Shown in pieces: positions 1 through 9,940 of a stretch of 64,000 nucleotides of DNA (the first letter of the stretch is position 1; each line of letters begins with the position of its first letter). The DNA lies in contig NZ_JAPMLQ010000002.1 in NCBI RefSeq assembly GCF_026410305.1, positions 620,001-684,000 on the forward strand. Direction: 5' to 3'. Below the pieces are notes generated by a model. That model saw only the letters and a list, made by a program, of their open reading frames with translations. It did not search any database and was not told the DNA's origin. This DNA is from Sulfitobacter sp. F26204. Its GTDB lineage: Bacteria; Pseudomonadota; Alphaproteobacteria; Rhodobacterales; Rhodobacteraceae. The position numbers were made by a program, and so were the translations under genes.

Positions 1-1997
1 CGCCCAAGGGCAAGATCCTGTTTGCCAAAATCAACAAACCGGGCCGTCCGGCGGCAGAGATCGTGGCCGAAGTTCTGGAAACAACAATCCGCAATTTCCC
101 CTGGCCCAAATCCATGCGCTGGGGATCGGGGAGCCTGAAATGGGTGCGGCCTTTGCACTCCATCGTTTGTATTCTGACTGGCGAGGATGGCGCAGAGATT
201 GTCCCGATGGAAATCGACGGTATCCAGTCGGGTGACATCACCTATGGCCACCGCTTTCTTGCGCCCGATGTGATCAAGGTCACAGGGTTTGAGGATTATG
301 AGGCCAAACTCGCCCGCGCCAAAGTCGTGCTGCGCGCCGATGCGCGGGCTGAAACCATTCTGAATGATGCCAACAATCTGGCCTTTGCGTCAGGCATGGA
401 AGTGGTCGAGGATGCGGGCCTCTTGGCCGAGGTTGCGGGGCTGGTGGAATGGCCTGTTGTGCTGATGGGCAATATTGCCGATGACTTCCTTGGCCTGCCG
501 CCAGAGGTTCTGCAAACCTCGATGAAAGAGCATCAGAAATTCTTTTCCGTGCGCAACCCCAAGACGGGGCGCATCGAGCGGTTCATCACCGTCGCCAACC
601 GCACCACCGCCGATGAGGGTGCGACGATTTTGGCAGGCAATGAAAAGGTGCTCTCGGCGCGGCTGGCGGATGCGAAGTTCTTTTGGGAGAACGATCTGCG
701 CGTTGCAACGTCAAAGGATGGCATGGCCACTTGGGTCAAGGCGCTGGAAAACGTCACCTTTCACAACAAGCTGGGCACGCAGGCCGAGTTGATTGAGCGC
801 ATGGCCGTTCTGGCAGGTGAGCTTGCGCCGATGGTTGGTGCTAAGAAGGAAGAGGCCATGGAGGCGGCGCGGGTGGCCAAGGCCGATCTGTCCTCCGAGA
901 TGGTCTATGAATTCCCCGAATTGCAGGGCTTGATGGGGCGGTACTATGCCTCCGCTGCGGGCATGTCCGATGCCATTGCTGCCGCTGCACAAGAACACTA
1001 CGCGCCTTTGGGGCCGTCCGATGATGTGCCTACCGCGCCCGTGTCCGTCGCCGTGGCGCTGGCCGAGAAGATCGACAAGCTGACCGGCTTCTGGGCGATT
1101 GACGAGAAGCCGACGGGGAGTAAAGACCCCTTTGCTTTGAGAAGGGCTGCGCTGGGGGTTATTCGGATATTGGTTGAGAATGAGTTGGTTTTTTCATTTT
1201 CGGCAGTAGTTCACACTTCCTATGCGAAGATTATTAATTCGGTTGTGAACACGATCGCGGTATTCAAGGAACATAAAATTGGTAGCGGCGACACAGCTTA
1301 CGAGACTTATTCTTTGGTTGGCGGCTTAGATGAACTTGACGGAGGTCTTGTCGACGAGATCTTATTCACTGAATTTAAGGGTCGCCAAGAGGGTGTAGGT
1401 CACCACGAAGGAACTTGGGTGGGCGACGACAAGGCGACGCTGCGACAGCTGGATTCAGTTGAGAAGATTAAAGCCGATCTCCTCTCCTTCCTCCACGACC
1501 GCCTCAAAGTCTATCTCAAGGACCAAGGCATCCGCCACGACATCATCGACGCTTGCATCGCTATGGAAGGCAACGACGATCTGACCCTGCTGGTCAAACG
1601 CGCCAGGGCGTTGAGCGAAACCTTGAAAACCGACGACGGCGAAAACCTGATCCAGGGGTTCAAACGCGCCAACAACATCTTGACCCAAGCGGAAGAGGCC
1701 GACGGCGTCGAATACTCCTACGGCGCGGATGTGAAATTCGCTGAAACCGACGAGGAGCGCGCGCTTTTCAAGGCACTGGATGACGCAGAGGCGGTGATCA
1801 CCCCCGCGATGGAAAAACAGGATTTCACCACTGCCATGTCCGCCATGGCCGATTTGCGCGGTCCTGTTGACGCTTTCTTTGATGCTGTACAGGTAAATTC
1901 AGACAATCCAACTGTGCGGCGCAACCGTCTGAACCTGCTTAGCCGGATTAGAAGCATCTGTAGCTCGGTTGCCGATCTGACATTGATTACTGGCTGA
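1..1997 (+). CDS. glyS: Glycine--tRNA ligase beta subunit, 5' end cut by window
   Basis: This is the beta subunit of the tetrameric glycyl-tRNA synthetase, which charges tRNA-Gly in the cytoplasm. The reading frame is open from base 3, so the N-terminus lies outside the window; the GTG at 63 is an internal valine, not the start. Family signatures visible are KEHQKFFSV, MVYEFPELQGLMGRYYA and KPTGSKDPFALRRAALG, and the C-terminal anticodon-binding region (HDRLKVYLKDQGIRHD onward) is intact. Between IRILVEN and the anticodon-binding region (about 1175-1470) there are roughly 90 residues where relatives, as I know them, have about 20-30, and the DNA there is visibly more AT-rich. The stop is followed about 70 bases later by the PPDK-like gene on the same strand. 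Confidence 0.95.
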   Translation, partial: PKGKILFAKINKPGRPAAEIVAEVLETTIRNFPWPKSMRWGSGSLKWVRPLHSIVCILTGEDGAEIVPMEIDGIQSGDITYGHRFLAPDVIKVTGFEDYEAKLARAKVVLRADARAETILNDANNLAFASGMEVVEDAGLLAEVAGLVEWPVVLMGNIADDFLGLPPEVLQTSMKEHQKFFSVRNPKTGRIERFITVANRTTADEGATILAGNEKVLSARLADAKFFWENDLRVATSKDGMATWVKALENVTFHNKLGTQAELIERMAVLAGELAPMVGAKKEEAMEAARVAKADLSSEMVYEFPELQGLMGRYYASAAGMSDAIAAAAQEHYAPLGPSDDVPTAPVSVAVALAEKIDKLTGFWAIDEKPTGSKDPFALRRAALGVIRILVENELVFSFSAVVHTSYAKIINSVVNTIAVFKEHKIGSGDTAYETYSLVGGLDELDGGLVDEILFTEFKGRQEGVGHHEGTWVGDDKATLRQLDSVEKIKADLLSFLHDRLKVYLKDQGIRHDIIDACIAMEGNDDLTLLVKRARALSETLKTDDGENLIQGFKRANNILTQAEEADGVEYSYGADVKFAETDEERALFKALDDAEAVITPAMEKQDFTTAMSAMADLRGPVDAFFDAVQVNSDNPTVRRNRLNLLSRIRSICSSVADLTLITG

Positions 1998-2066
1998 CAA
2001 GGCCGGCGGCCCCTTGCCAGACCCTGCATAACCCCTATGCTGCACCTGAAACCGAAAGGTGCTGCA

Positions 2067-4604
2067 GTGCAGAATAATCCAGATACGACGCTGGTAACAG
2101 CGACCGGACCGATCACAAACGAGACCCACGGCGGGCGCGCCAAGTGCCTGCAACGTCTTGTGCGCCTTGATTTGCCGGTACCGCGCACCGTTGCGATTTC
2201 CTTTGGCGCTGTTCAGAAGATCGCCAAAGGCCAGATGCCAGATGTGGCCGCAGTAGTGGCCCAGATGCCCGAGGGGGCGCTGATGTGTGTACGCCCCTCC
2301 AGTGAAGATCCCGATTGGGGCGGGCCGGGCGCTGTATTGAACATCGGGATCAACAACAGCCGTTTTGACGAACTTTGCGCCAGTATTGGCGAAGACGCGG
2401 CAGCAGCGCTTTATACCCGATTTGTGCAGAGCTATGCGATCAATGTCGCCCGTCTTGACCCGGATATGTTCGACGATGTCGCGGGGCAAGGGCGGGCAGC
2501 ACTTGAACAATCGCTCAAGGCCTACGAAAGGGAGACCGAAGAAGAGTTTCCTCAGGACCCGACCGTGCAGTTGTCCGCTGTCCTGCGTTCGATGGCGCGG
2601 GCTTGGGATGGAACGTCGGCGCGGTTGTTGCGACAGGCCAAAGGCGCGCCGGCTGATGCGGGCCTCGGGCTGGTGGTGCAACAGATGGCATTTGGTGTCG
2701 GCATCGGCGAATGCGGGTCCGGGATACTGCAACTTGTCGATAGCGACACAGGCGAACCCCAGATCAAGGGTCGCTATCTCAGCCAATCGCAAGGGCGCGA
2801 CGCGATGGAAGGGGACGCCGCAGCCTTGTATCTGACCCGTGATCCGCGTGGTCCCTCGCTCGAAGAACTGGCACCAGAGGCGTTCAAGGAACTATTGGCG
2901 CATACGGCATTGATGCGCAGGCGGCTCCGGGCGGAAATGTTGGTTGAGTTTGTCATCGACGCGGGCAAATTGCACATTCTGGATGGTATGCGCGTGGCGC
3001 GGTCGTCCCGTGCGGCGGTGCGCATTGCTGTGGCACTTGCCGATGAAGGCATCATCTCGCGCGAGGAAGCGTTGATGCGGGTCGAACCGCGTACCCTGAC
3101 CGAATTGTTGCACCGCCAGGTTGATCCGCGTTCAAAGCGCGATGTGATTGGCCGCGGGATTGCAGCCAGCCCCGGTGCCGCGACCGGTAAGATCGTGTTT
3201 TCCGCCAATGAGGCACAATCCAGTGCCGCCCGTGACGAGCCCTGCATTCTGATCCGTCGTGAAACCGCGCCAGAGGACATTCGCGGCATGCATGCCGCCG
3301 TCGCAGTCATGACGGAAAGAGGTGGTGCCACCAGCCATGCCGCAGTCATTGGGCGCGGGCTCGGCTTGCCCTGTGTCGTGGGCGTGTCAAAGATCAAATT
3401 CAATCTGATCCAGAAGCAATTGGTCACAGCCGATGGCCGCATCTTTAGTGAGGGTGACGTGATCACCGTGGACGGTAGCAGCGGGCAGGTTCTGGCAGGC
3501 TCTGCCGATATGATCGAGGCCGCACTGGATGAGAATTTCACACGTTTGATGTCATGGGCAGAGGACGCTGCCGACATTGACATTCGCGCCAATGCCGACA
3601 CGCCGGCCGATGCCCAGACTGCGCGCAATTTCAATGCCCATGGCATCGGATTATGTCGCACAGAACACATGTTTTTCGAGGCTGGTCGCCTCACGGTCAT
3701 GCGCGAAATGATCTTTGCGGAAACAGGTGAGGACCGGCGCGCCGTGCTGGAACGTCTGTTGCCCATGCAGCGCGAAGACTTCAAGGAATTGTTTCGCATC
3801 ATGCAGGGGCAGCCGGTATGTATCCGGTTGTTCGACCCGCCGTTGCACGAATTCCTACCGATGAACAAGGCAGGGCAGCGCGAATTGGCAGATGCCTTGA
3901 ACCTGCCGCTGTCTGATGTCACGCGGCGGATCGAGGCAATGTCAGAGCATAACCCGATGCTTGGGCTGCGTGGGGTGCGTCTTGGCGTGACGGTGCCGGA
4001 AATCTACGAAATGCAAGCGCGTGCCATCTTTGAGGCGACCGTCGCAGCAAGCCGCGATGGCGATCCTGTGGTGCCAGAGATCATGATCCCCTTGGTATCG
4101 ACACGGCGCGAAGTAGAAATGGTCAAAACCGCGATTGACGCGATTGCGGCTGCCGTGCGGACCGAACAGGACGCAAGTTTTGAATACCGTCTGGGGATCA
4201 TGGTCGAAACCCCCCGAGCGGCGTTGCGGGCTGGTGAAATCGCGCCTCACTGTGCCTTTCTCAGCTTTGGAACAAACGACCTGACACAAATGACCTATGG
4301 CTTGTCCCGTGATGACGCGGGGCGGTTCATGTCGGATTACGTACAGCAAGGTGTCTTTGCCGAAGACCCTTTTCACATGCTTGATGTTGAGGGTGTGGGC
4401 GAGTTGCTGACCCTGGGTGCAGCACGGGGGCGGGCGGCGCAACCGGGCATTACCGTATCGCTTTGTGGTGAACATGGAGGGAATCCCGAATCGATTGCAT
4501 TTTGTCGGGATGCCGGATTTGATTATGTTTCATGCTCGCCATTTCGCGTTCCGGTAGCAAGACTGGCTGCAGCGCAACTCGCGATCAAACACAAAATCGG
4601 GTAG
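2067..4604 (+). CDS. ppdK: Pyruvate, phosphate dikinase-like PEP-utilising enzyme
   Basis: PPDK interconverts pyruvate, ATP and phosphate with PEP, AMP and PPi. The central phosphohistidine domain is clear (TERGGATSHAAVIGRGLG, His near residue 424), as is the C-terminal PEP/pyruvate TIM barrel (GIGLCRTEHMFF, MIPLVSTRREVE, GTNDLTQMTYG) ending with the catalytic-type cysteine in SLCGEHGGNPES (Cys near residue 800). The length is 845 residues against the usual 870-890. The N-terminal ATP-grasp part is divergent: the usual SVRSGA...PGMMDTVLNLG region reads CVRPSSEDPDWGGPGAVLNIG. I chose GTG at 2067 because AAAGG lies 7 bases upstream; an in-frame ATG at 2037 has no ribosome binding site. Phosphate versus water specificity is not settled by sequence alone. 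Confidence 0.85.
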   Translation: MQNNPDTTLVTATGPITNETHGGRAKCLQRLVRLDLPVPRTVAISFGAVQKIAKGQMPDVAAVVAQMPEGALMCVRPSSEDPDWGGPGAVLNIGINNSRFDELCASIGEDAAAALYTRFVQSYAINVARLDPDMFDDVAGQGRAALEQSLKAYERETEEEFPQDPTVQLSAVLRSMARAWDGTSARLLRQAKGAPADAGLGLVVQQMAFGVGIGECGSGILQLVDSDTGEPQIKGRYLSQSQGRDAMEGDAAALYLTRDPRGPSLEELAPEAFKELLAHTALMRRRLRAEMLVEFVIDAGKLHILDGMRVARSSRAAVRIAVALADEGIISREEALMRVEPRTLTELLHRQVDPRSKRDVIGRGIAASPGAATGKIVFSANEAQSSAARDEPCILIRRETAPEDIRGMHAAVAVMTERGGATSHAAVIGRGLGLPCVVGVSKIKFNLIQKQLVTADGRIFSEGDVITVDGSSGQVLAGSADMIEAALDENFTRLMSWAEDAADIDIRANADTPADAQTARNFNAHGIGLCRTEHMFFEAGRLTVMREMIFAETGEDRRAVLERLLPMQREDFKELFRIMQGQPVCIRLFDPPLHEFLPMNKAGQRELADALNLPLSDVTRRIEAMSEHNPMLGLRGVRLGVTVPEIYEMQARAIFEATVAASRDGDPVVPEIMIPLVSTRREVEMVKTAIDAIAAAVRTEQDASFEYRLGIMVETPRAALRAGEIAPHCAFLSFGTNDLTQMTYGLSRDDAGRFMSDYVQQGVFAEDPFHMLDVEGVGELLTLGAARGRAAQPGITVSLCGEHGGNPESIAFCRDAGFDYVSCSPFRVPVARLAAAQLAIKHKIG

Positions 4605-4617
4605 GTCAGCACCGCTG

Positions 4618-4640
4618 TCGTGCTAAGGAATGTAGCACGA
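4618..4640 (+). terminator. Inverted repeat after the PPDK-like gene, possible terminator
   Basis: A perfect 8-base inverted repeat, TCGTGCTA and TAGCACGA with a 7-base loop, begins 13 bases after the PPDK-like stop. It is followed by GGCTGCTTTC, so there is only a weak T-run. It could end the glyS-ppdK transcript or be an operator for the hydrolase gene that follows. Confidence 0.35.
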
Positions 4641-4733
4641 GGCTGCTTTCTGCCGAGCATTTTGGCAAGACCTTTACCAATTGGATAAATTTGGGTAGCG
4701 CTGGCGCGATTTTAACGATCTTTGAGTTTCTCC

Positions 4734-5375
4734 ATGCTGTTACTTCGCCATTCAATTCTCGCCCTGGTTATGGGCGCTCTTTCGGTTTTGCCTATGGGAG
4801 CCTCTGCATCGTCAGCAAAGGCAAAAGATCTGGCGCGGATTGAGAAAAACGGGTTGAAGTCGGTAGGCCAGAAACAACTTGAAGCGCTGGCAGCCCAAAC
4901 GGTAGCCGCCAAGGGGAACGTTCAATATTCTCGCAAATGGATCGATAGTCGACCCAAGGCAACCGGTTCCGCTCAGTGGCGATGCTTGGCCGAAGCTCTT
5001 TATTTCGAAGCGCGGGGCGAAACGGTCAAAGGACAGTTTGCCGTGGCAGAGGTGATTATGAACCGTGTGAAAAGCGCACGCTTTCCAGGATCCCTATGCG
5101 CCGTGATCAATCAGGGCACAGGCAAGAAATATCAATGTCAGTTCACCTATACCTGCGATGGTCGCGCCGAGGTGATCTCGGAACCACTTGCCTTTGCCCG
5201 TGTCGGCAAAATCGCGCGGTTGATGATTGACGGTCAGGTGCCCAAATTGACCGAAGGGGCCACTCACTATCATACCACTGCCGTAAATCCGCGCTGGGCC
5301 AGGGTCTATACCCGCACGGCCAAGATTGGCGTGCATTTGTTTTATCGCCACACTTGGCGCACTGCCTCCAACTGA
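4734..5375 (+). CDS. Exported cell wall hydrolase, SleB/Hydrolase_2 family
   Basis: The protein (213 residues from this start) has an N-terminal hydrophobic segment with an Ala-X-Ala-like exit, consistent with a signal peptide and a periplasmic location. The C-terminal half is a Hydrolase_2 domain as in the spore cortex hydrolase SleB: ALYFEARGE carries the likely catalytic glutamate, followed by AVAEVIMNRVKS and QCQFTYTC. The role is therefore probably peptidoglycan hydrolysis (lytic transglycosylase type), by family knowledge. An in-frame TTG at 4722 would add four residues; neither start has a strong ribosome binding site. The gene stands alone between the PPDK-like gene and folB. Confidence 0.82.
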   Translation: MLLLRHSILALVMGALSVLPMGASASSAKAKDLARIEKNGLKSVGQKQLEALAAQTVAAKGNVQYSRKWIDSRPKATGSAQWRCLAEALYFEARGETVKGQFAVAEVIMNRVKSARFPGSLCAVINQGTGKKYQCQFTYTCDGRAEVISEPLAFARVGKIARLMIDGQVPKLTEGATHYHTTAVNPRWARVYTRTAKIGVHLFYRHTWRTASN

Positions 5376-5485
5376 CGGTTTCAAATGCTGGCTTGCCGGA
5401 AAACGGACTGTTAAGTATGGGGTGCATCGTTAGACCGATGACACCGGTCGAAGAGAAAGGCCGATCCAATTCAAGGGGATGCCAC

Positions 5486-6412
5486 ATGTCTAACGAAATC
5501 CGTCTTGCCTTTGCTCACCCATCCGAACGCGCCGATGCCATGTCGGGGGGCGATCCGCCTGACCGAATTTCCTTGCGTGATCATATAGTAGACGTCGAGA
5601 TTGGTGCGTTCCAGACCGAGCGCGGTGTGAAACAGCGCATCTGCTTTAACGTTGTTGTTGAAGTGCGTCCCCTGCGCGGACCAATTGACGACGACGTTGA
5701 CCGCATCCTGAGTTATGACCGCGTCACCGAAGCCATTGCTGCCGAACTCTCCACCGAACGCCTTGCATTGCTGGAGACATTGGCCGAAAGGGTGGCAGAG
5801 CGCATCCTGCTTGAACCACAGGCGTTGCGGGCTTTTGTGCGTATCGAAAAACTGGATCGCGGGCCCGGTGCTCTTGGTGTCGAGATCGTGCGCACCCGTG
5901 TGGCGGAACCGGCGACAGATCTGGTTCCCGAAGACTCCCCACAACCCGAATTGGTGTTCCTCAGTAATGCTGCGATTGCATCCCCCTATCTGACTGGCTG
6001 GCTTGATCAATGGCATGCCCTTGAGACGCCTTTGATTTTATGTGTAGGAGCTTCTGACGCGCCAGCGCCGCAGGTGCCGCATAAGATGGCGCAGCGCCGC
6101 ATTGATCTTCTGGCGATTGAACAAAATGCCTGGGTGCTGGCGGCGAAAGATGATCGCTGCGTGGTCGTAGAAACCCGGACCGAACTGGATTGGGCCATGA
6201 AAAACGGCCAGACAAGCGTCTGGGCACCCTCTAAAATCGTGCTCGACAGCGTTGATACGCCGTCGGTGCAGGCCTGTGATGCAGTGGCGCTCGCGGCGTG
6301 GTTTGCCGCAACCCTGGATGCCACCGAGATGGTGGTCATGGGCGCGGAGCTCCCGCAAAAGGCAGAGGTGCCATTGCGTGCACTGGATGTTGAAACACAG
6401 GTCATCGCGTGA
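5486..6412 (+). CDS. folB: Dihydroneopterin aldolase with extra C-terminal domain
   Basis: Residues about 25-140 form a FolB domain (DHIVDVEIGAFQTERGVKQ; VRIEKLDRGPGALGVEIVR with the family lysine), which cleaves dihydroneopterin to 6-hydroxymethyl-dihydropterin in folate synthesis. The protein is 308 residues, while a typical FolB is about 120. The remaining 165 residues are not a second FolB copy and I do not recognise them with certainty; they have the look of an alpha/beta nucleotide-binding fold, perhaps amino-acid-kinase-like. The ATG at 5486 is preceded by AAGGGG at good spacing. The stop overlaps the GTG start of folP (GTGA), so the two steps of the pathway are translationally coupled. 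Confidence 0.87.
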   Translation: MSNEIRLAFAHPSERADAMSGGDPPDRISLRDHIVDVEIGAFQTERGVKQRICFNVVVEVRPLRGPIDDDVDRILSYDRVTEAIAAELSTERLALLETLAERVAERILLEPQALRAFVRIEKLDRGPGALGVEIVRTRVAEPATDLVPEDSPQPELVFLSNAAIASPYLTGWLDQWHALETPLILCVGASDAPAPQVPHKMAQRRIDLLAIEQNAWVLAAKDDRCVVVETRTELDWAMKNGQTSVWAPSKIVLDSVDTPSVQACDAVALAAWFAATLDATEMVVMGAELPQKAEVPLRALDVETQVIA

Positions 6413-7434
6413 GCGAAACAAGCGATTACTTCCGCCCCATTGTGCAGGTGGGGCCTGCCCGTCCGGCCGGGGCCATCGGTTTGGCAGGCGGCTGGGGATG
6501 GTTCACCCATCTTGAAGTCCTGGCACGCGGACGCATGCCGAAGGTGATCCCCCTGACACAAGCACCCGCTGATGTGTTGGACATATTGACCACCACCCGC
6601 AGTGATATTGGCGGGCTTGCAATGTCGCGTCCGCGCGCCATGGGCATCCTGAATGCCACGCCCGACAGTTTCTCCGACGGTGGGCTGCATGCCAGCGCCC
6701 AGGATGCGATCACTGCTGGACTGGCGATGCGCGATGCGGGTGTCGACCTGCTTGACGTCGGCGGCGAATCCACCCGTCCCGGGGCCGAAACGGTAACAGC
6801 TGACGCTGAAATAGGCCGTGTCGTTCCGGTGATAAGTGGCCTACGTGCAGCAGGAGTAGAAACCTTGATCTCGGTGGATACGCGCAAGGCAAATGTGGCT
6901 GCGGCAGCCTTGGATGCCGGGGCCGGCCTGATCAATGATGTATCTGGATTCACCTATGACGACGGTCTTGCCGGTCTTGCTGCCAGCTATGCAGTGCCCG
7001 TCTGTGTGATGCACGCATTGGGTGATCCCGCGACGATGCAGAACAATCCGCAATATGATGATGTCTTGTTGGACGTCTATGATTTTCTCTCTGCTCAGGT
7101 GGCGTTTCTTGAGCAGGTAGGCGTGGCGCGGGACCGGATCATTGTCGATCCCGGAATCGGGTTTGGCAAGACGCTTGAACACAACTTGACGCTGCTGGCG
7201 CGACTTAGCCTGTTTCACGGAATTGGTGTGCCGGTTCTGCTGGGTGCATCAAGAAAGCGGTTCATTGGTACGATTTCTCAGACGGAAGCGGCACATACCC
7301 GCCTGGCGGGAAGTTTGGGGGTTGCTTTGGCGGCACTTTCCCATGGTGTTCAGATCTTGCGGGTGCATGATGTCGCCGAAACCATTCAAGCAATTGCATT
7401 GTGGCAAGCGGCCATGGCAGGAAGACAGATATGA
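6409..7434 (+). CDS. folP: Dihydropteroate synthase
   Basis: DHPS condenses hydroxymethyl-dihydropterin pyrophosphate with p-aminobenzoate. The TIM-barrel signatures are plain: [35 protein letters not shown] and the C-terminal LLGASRKRF. At 341 residues it is longer than the usual 270-285; the first 65 or so residues precede the barrel and are of unknown role. Translation starts at a GTG that overlaps the folB stop, and the folP stop overlaps the glmM start (ATGA), giving a three-gene coupled run. The pterin pyrophosphokinase folK is not in the window. Confidence 0.95.
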   Translation: MSETSDYFRPIVQVGPARPAGAIGLAGGWGWFTHLEVLARGRMPKVIPLTQAPADVLDILTTTRSDIGGLAMSRPRAMGILNATPDSFSDGGLHASAQDAITAGLAMRDAGVDLLDVGGESTRPGAETVTADAEIGRVVPVISGLRAAGVETLISVDTRKANVAAAALDAGAGLINDVSGFTYDDGLAGLAASYAVPVCVMHALGDPATMQNNPQYDDVLLDVYDFLSAQVAFLEQVGVARDRIIVDPGIGFGKTLEHNLTLLARLSLFHGIGVPVLLGASRKRFIGTISQTEAAHTRLAGSLGVALAALSHGVQILRVHDVAETIQAIALWQAAMAGRQI

Positions 7435-8774
7435 GCAAACTCTTTGGTACTGATGGCGTGCGTGGCACGGCAAACATACATCCGATGACGCCTGAAATGG
7501 CGCTGCGTATCGGCGCAGCCGTAGGGCGGTATTTTCGTCGTGATGGCAGTGCTGTGCATCGTGTGGTGATCGGCAAGGATACGCGACTTTCGGGATATAT
7601 GTTTGAAAACGCATTGACCGCAGGGCTGACCAGTACCGGGATGAGCGTTTTATTGCTGGGGCCGGTCCCGACGCCAGCAGTCGGCCTTTTGACCCGTTCC
7701 ATGCGGGCAGATCTGGGTGTGATGATCTCGGCCAGCCATAACCCCGCTCATGATAATGGGATCAAGTTCTTTGGCCCTGATGGTTTCAAACTGTCAGATC
7801 AGGTGGAGTCCGAGATCGAAGCATTGGTGGAAAGCGGTGTAGAGCCCGCGCCTGCCGCCGAAATAGGCCGGGCCAAACGCATTGACGATGGTCGTTATCG
7901 CTATGTTGAACGGGTCAAATCGTCCTTTCCGCGCCAGATGCGTCTGGATGGCCTTAAGGTAGTGATCGATTGCGCGAATGGTGCGGCGCATCGGGTGGCT
8001 CCTGAAACCCTGTGGGAACTCGGGGCGGATGTGGTTGCGATGGGTACCGCTCCGGATGGACATAATATCAACAAGGGCTGTGGGTCCACACAACCTCAGG
8101 CGGCGGCGGAAATGGTCGTCGCACATGGAGCGGATGTTGGAATTTGCCTGGATGGCGATGCTGATCGCGTTATTCTGATTGATCAAAACGGGCAGGTCGG
8201 TGACGGGGACCAGTTCATGGCATTGATGGCGGCCCGCTGGGCGGCGGAAAACAAATTGAACGGAAAAGCCCTGGTTGCGACTGTGATGAGCAATCTGGGA
8301 CTGGAACATTTTCTGCAATCGCGGGGCCTGCGGCTGGAACGCACCAACGTCGGGGATCGCTACGTCGTCGAACGCATGCGTGAAGGCGGCTATAACCTTG
8401 GCGGCGAACAGTCAGGCCATATCGTGATGACGGATCACGCCACGACAGGTGACGGTTTGATGGCGGGGTTGCAGTTCCTGGCCGAGATGGTTCGGTCGTC
8501 CCAACCGGCATCAGGGCTGTTGCACCAGTTTGATACAGTGCCGCAATTGCTCAAAAACGTGCGCTTTGAGGCAGGACAATTGCCCTTGGAAGACAAAACG
8601 GTCGTTGCCGCAATCAAACAGGCGGAGGCAGATTTGTCTGGGCAGGGCCGATTGTTGATCCGTAAATCCGGAACCGAACCTCTGGTGCGTGTGATGGCAG
8701 AACACGAGGACGCGACCCTGATGGAACAGGTTGTCGAAGGTGTTGTCGCGGCGGTGGAACAAGCCGTTTCCTAA
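7431..8774 (+). CDS. glmM: Phosphoglucosamine mutase
   Basis: GlmM converts glucosamine-6-phosphate to glucosamine-1-phosphate for UDP-GlcNAc, the precursor of peptidoglycan and lipid A. The N-terminus [13 protein letters not shown], the phosphoserine loop [13 protein letters not shown] (Ser near residue 102), the metal loop DGDADR and the C-terminal [12 protein letters not shown] phosphate-binding motif are all present. The length of 447 residues is normal. AGGAAG precedes the ATG, which overlaps the folP stop. A folP-glmM pairing is also known from Escherichia coli. It ends before a 154-base gap facing the convergent EamA gene. Confidence 0.97.
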   Translation: MSKLFGTDGVRGTANIHPMTPEMALRIGAAVGRYFRRDGSAVHRVVIGKDTRLSGYMFENALTAGLTSTGMSVLLLGPVPTPAVGLLTRSMRADLGVMISASHNPAHDNGIKFFGPDGFKLSDQVESEIEALVESGVEPAPAAEIGRAKRIDDGRYRYVERVKSSFPRQMRLDGLKVVIDCANGAAHRVAPETLWELGADVVAMGTAPDGHNINKGCGSTQPQAAAEMVVAHGADVGICLDGDADRVILIDQNGQVGDGDQFMALMAARWAAENKLNGKALVATVMSNLGLEHFLQSRGLRLERTNVGDRYVVERMREGGYNLGGEQSGHIVMTDHATTGDGLMAGLQFLAEMVRSSQPASGLLHQFDTVPQLLKNVRFEAGQLPLEDKTVVAAIKQAEADLSGQGRLLIRKSGTEPLVRVMAEHEDATLMEQVVEGVVAAVEQAVS

Positions 8775-8928
8775 GTAACCGACCCATGGGTCCTGGGCCA
8801 ATTGCTATCAAACCTGATTGATAACGCTCTGCGCCTGAACCGGCAATTCAGTGCCAGTTTCAAACGATGCATCTCATCGAGATGAAGCGATATGCGCAGG
8901 GGTGGTTCAGGCCTGATATGATCAGCGC
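8775..8928. other. Intergenic gap between convergent glmM and EamA gene
   Basis: No gene is evident. Two short imperfect or small inverted repeats (TATCAA/TTGATA and CATCTC/GAGATG) are visible but neither has a T-run, so I cannot assign a terminator. Confidence 0.5.
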
Positions 8929-9867
8929 CTAGGCGTTTTTGCCTTGGTGCCTTTTGCCGAACAAGCGGCGCAATGCACCATATTGGCTCAGGGCTAGCCC
9001 CGCGAGGATCAGCGCCATCGCATATAGCAATGAGGGCGGCAGGGGTTCAGACAAGATTAACGCCCCCAGCACCACAGACCAGACCGGCACTTGATAGTTG
9101 ACCAGTGACATAAAGACCGGTCCGGCACTGCGCACCACCAGAACCCGCAGGAAATTTGCCGCTGCTGTCGGCACCAGCCCGAGGAAAACCAGAACCAGCA
9201 AGATTTGCGGCGTAGGCATTTGGGGCGGGCCTTCAAGGATCAGGGCGAGAGGGATGCTGAAGGCCGATCCAAGCACCAATAGAATTGTGGACAGCCCGAT
9301 CGCGTCGACGGCGGGCAAACGGCGCATCAGGATTGAACTGAGGGCATAACAGCCTGCCGCACCGATACAGGCCATACGCCCGAGGGTTTCCAGATTTCCG
9401 CCAGTGCTTGCAAAGGCCTGACCGCCGATCAATATCGCAACGCCGCAAAACCCGATGAGGAATCCCAAAATCCGCCGCCAGGTCATCCGCTCACCGGGCA
9501 CCAGAAAATGCGCCAACGGCAGGATGATCAATGCAGTTGAAGCCATCGACACACCTGCGAAACCTGATGTTACATGCAGTTGGCCCCATGCCAGCAACGC
9601 AAAGGGGAGGGCACCGCTCAACCCACTGACGACAACCAGCGTGACCCGTGCCGGGCCAGAAGGCGGCGTGTGAAACAGGACAAGGCCGCGCGCCGCCCAG
9701 ATCACCAGCATCACGACGGCCGCAAACCCGATGCGGGCTGCGGCCAGCCAGAAGGGTGTCATGCCTGTCAGAGCCACCTCGGTCACCATGAATGTCCCGC
9801 CCCAGACAAAGGCAAGAGTGACAATCATCAACCAGCTTTTATACGTGATTTCCGGGGTTTGCTTCAT
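8929..9867 (-). CDS. EamA-family (DMT) membrane transporter
   Basis: The 312-residue protein has about ten hydrophobic segments arranged as two repeats of five, each beginning with a short conserved block (FVWGGTFMVTEVAL in the first), which is the drug/metabolite transporter layout. It sits in the inner membrane and probably exports a small metabolite; the substrate cannot be read from sequence. I start at the ATG at 9867 (MKQTPEITYKSW) because the upstream extension to 9939 is Pro/Arg-rich and not membrane-like. It lies downstream of ilvC on the same strand but behind a strong terminator, so it is probably transcribed separately. Confidence 0.82.
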   Translation of the reverse strand: MKQTPEITYKSWLMIVTLAFVWGGTFMVTEVALTGMTPFWLAAARIGFAAVVMLVIWAARGLVLFHTPPSGPARVTLVVVSGLSGALPFALLAWGQLHVTSGFAGVSMASTALIILPLAHFLVPGERMTWRRILGFLIGFCGVAILIGGQAFASTGGNLETLGRMACIGAAGCYALSSILMRRLPAVDAIGLSTILLVLGSAFSIPLALILEGPPQMPTPQILLVLVFLGLVPTAAANFLRVLVVRSAGPVFMSLVNYQVPVWSVVLGALILSEPLPPSLLYAMALILAGLALSQYGALRRLFGKRHQGKNA

Positions 9868-9940
9868 CAAGCAGAGGTACGGGGGGGAAGAAGCCGGGTC
9901 AATGGGCAAAGCGTGATTGCGCAACCTGCGGGGCGGCACG

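Noticed and set aside
5376-5485. Riboswitch or leader RNA before folB
   Set aside because: Only a 5-bp GACCG/CGGTC stem is visible, not enough to match any known class.
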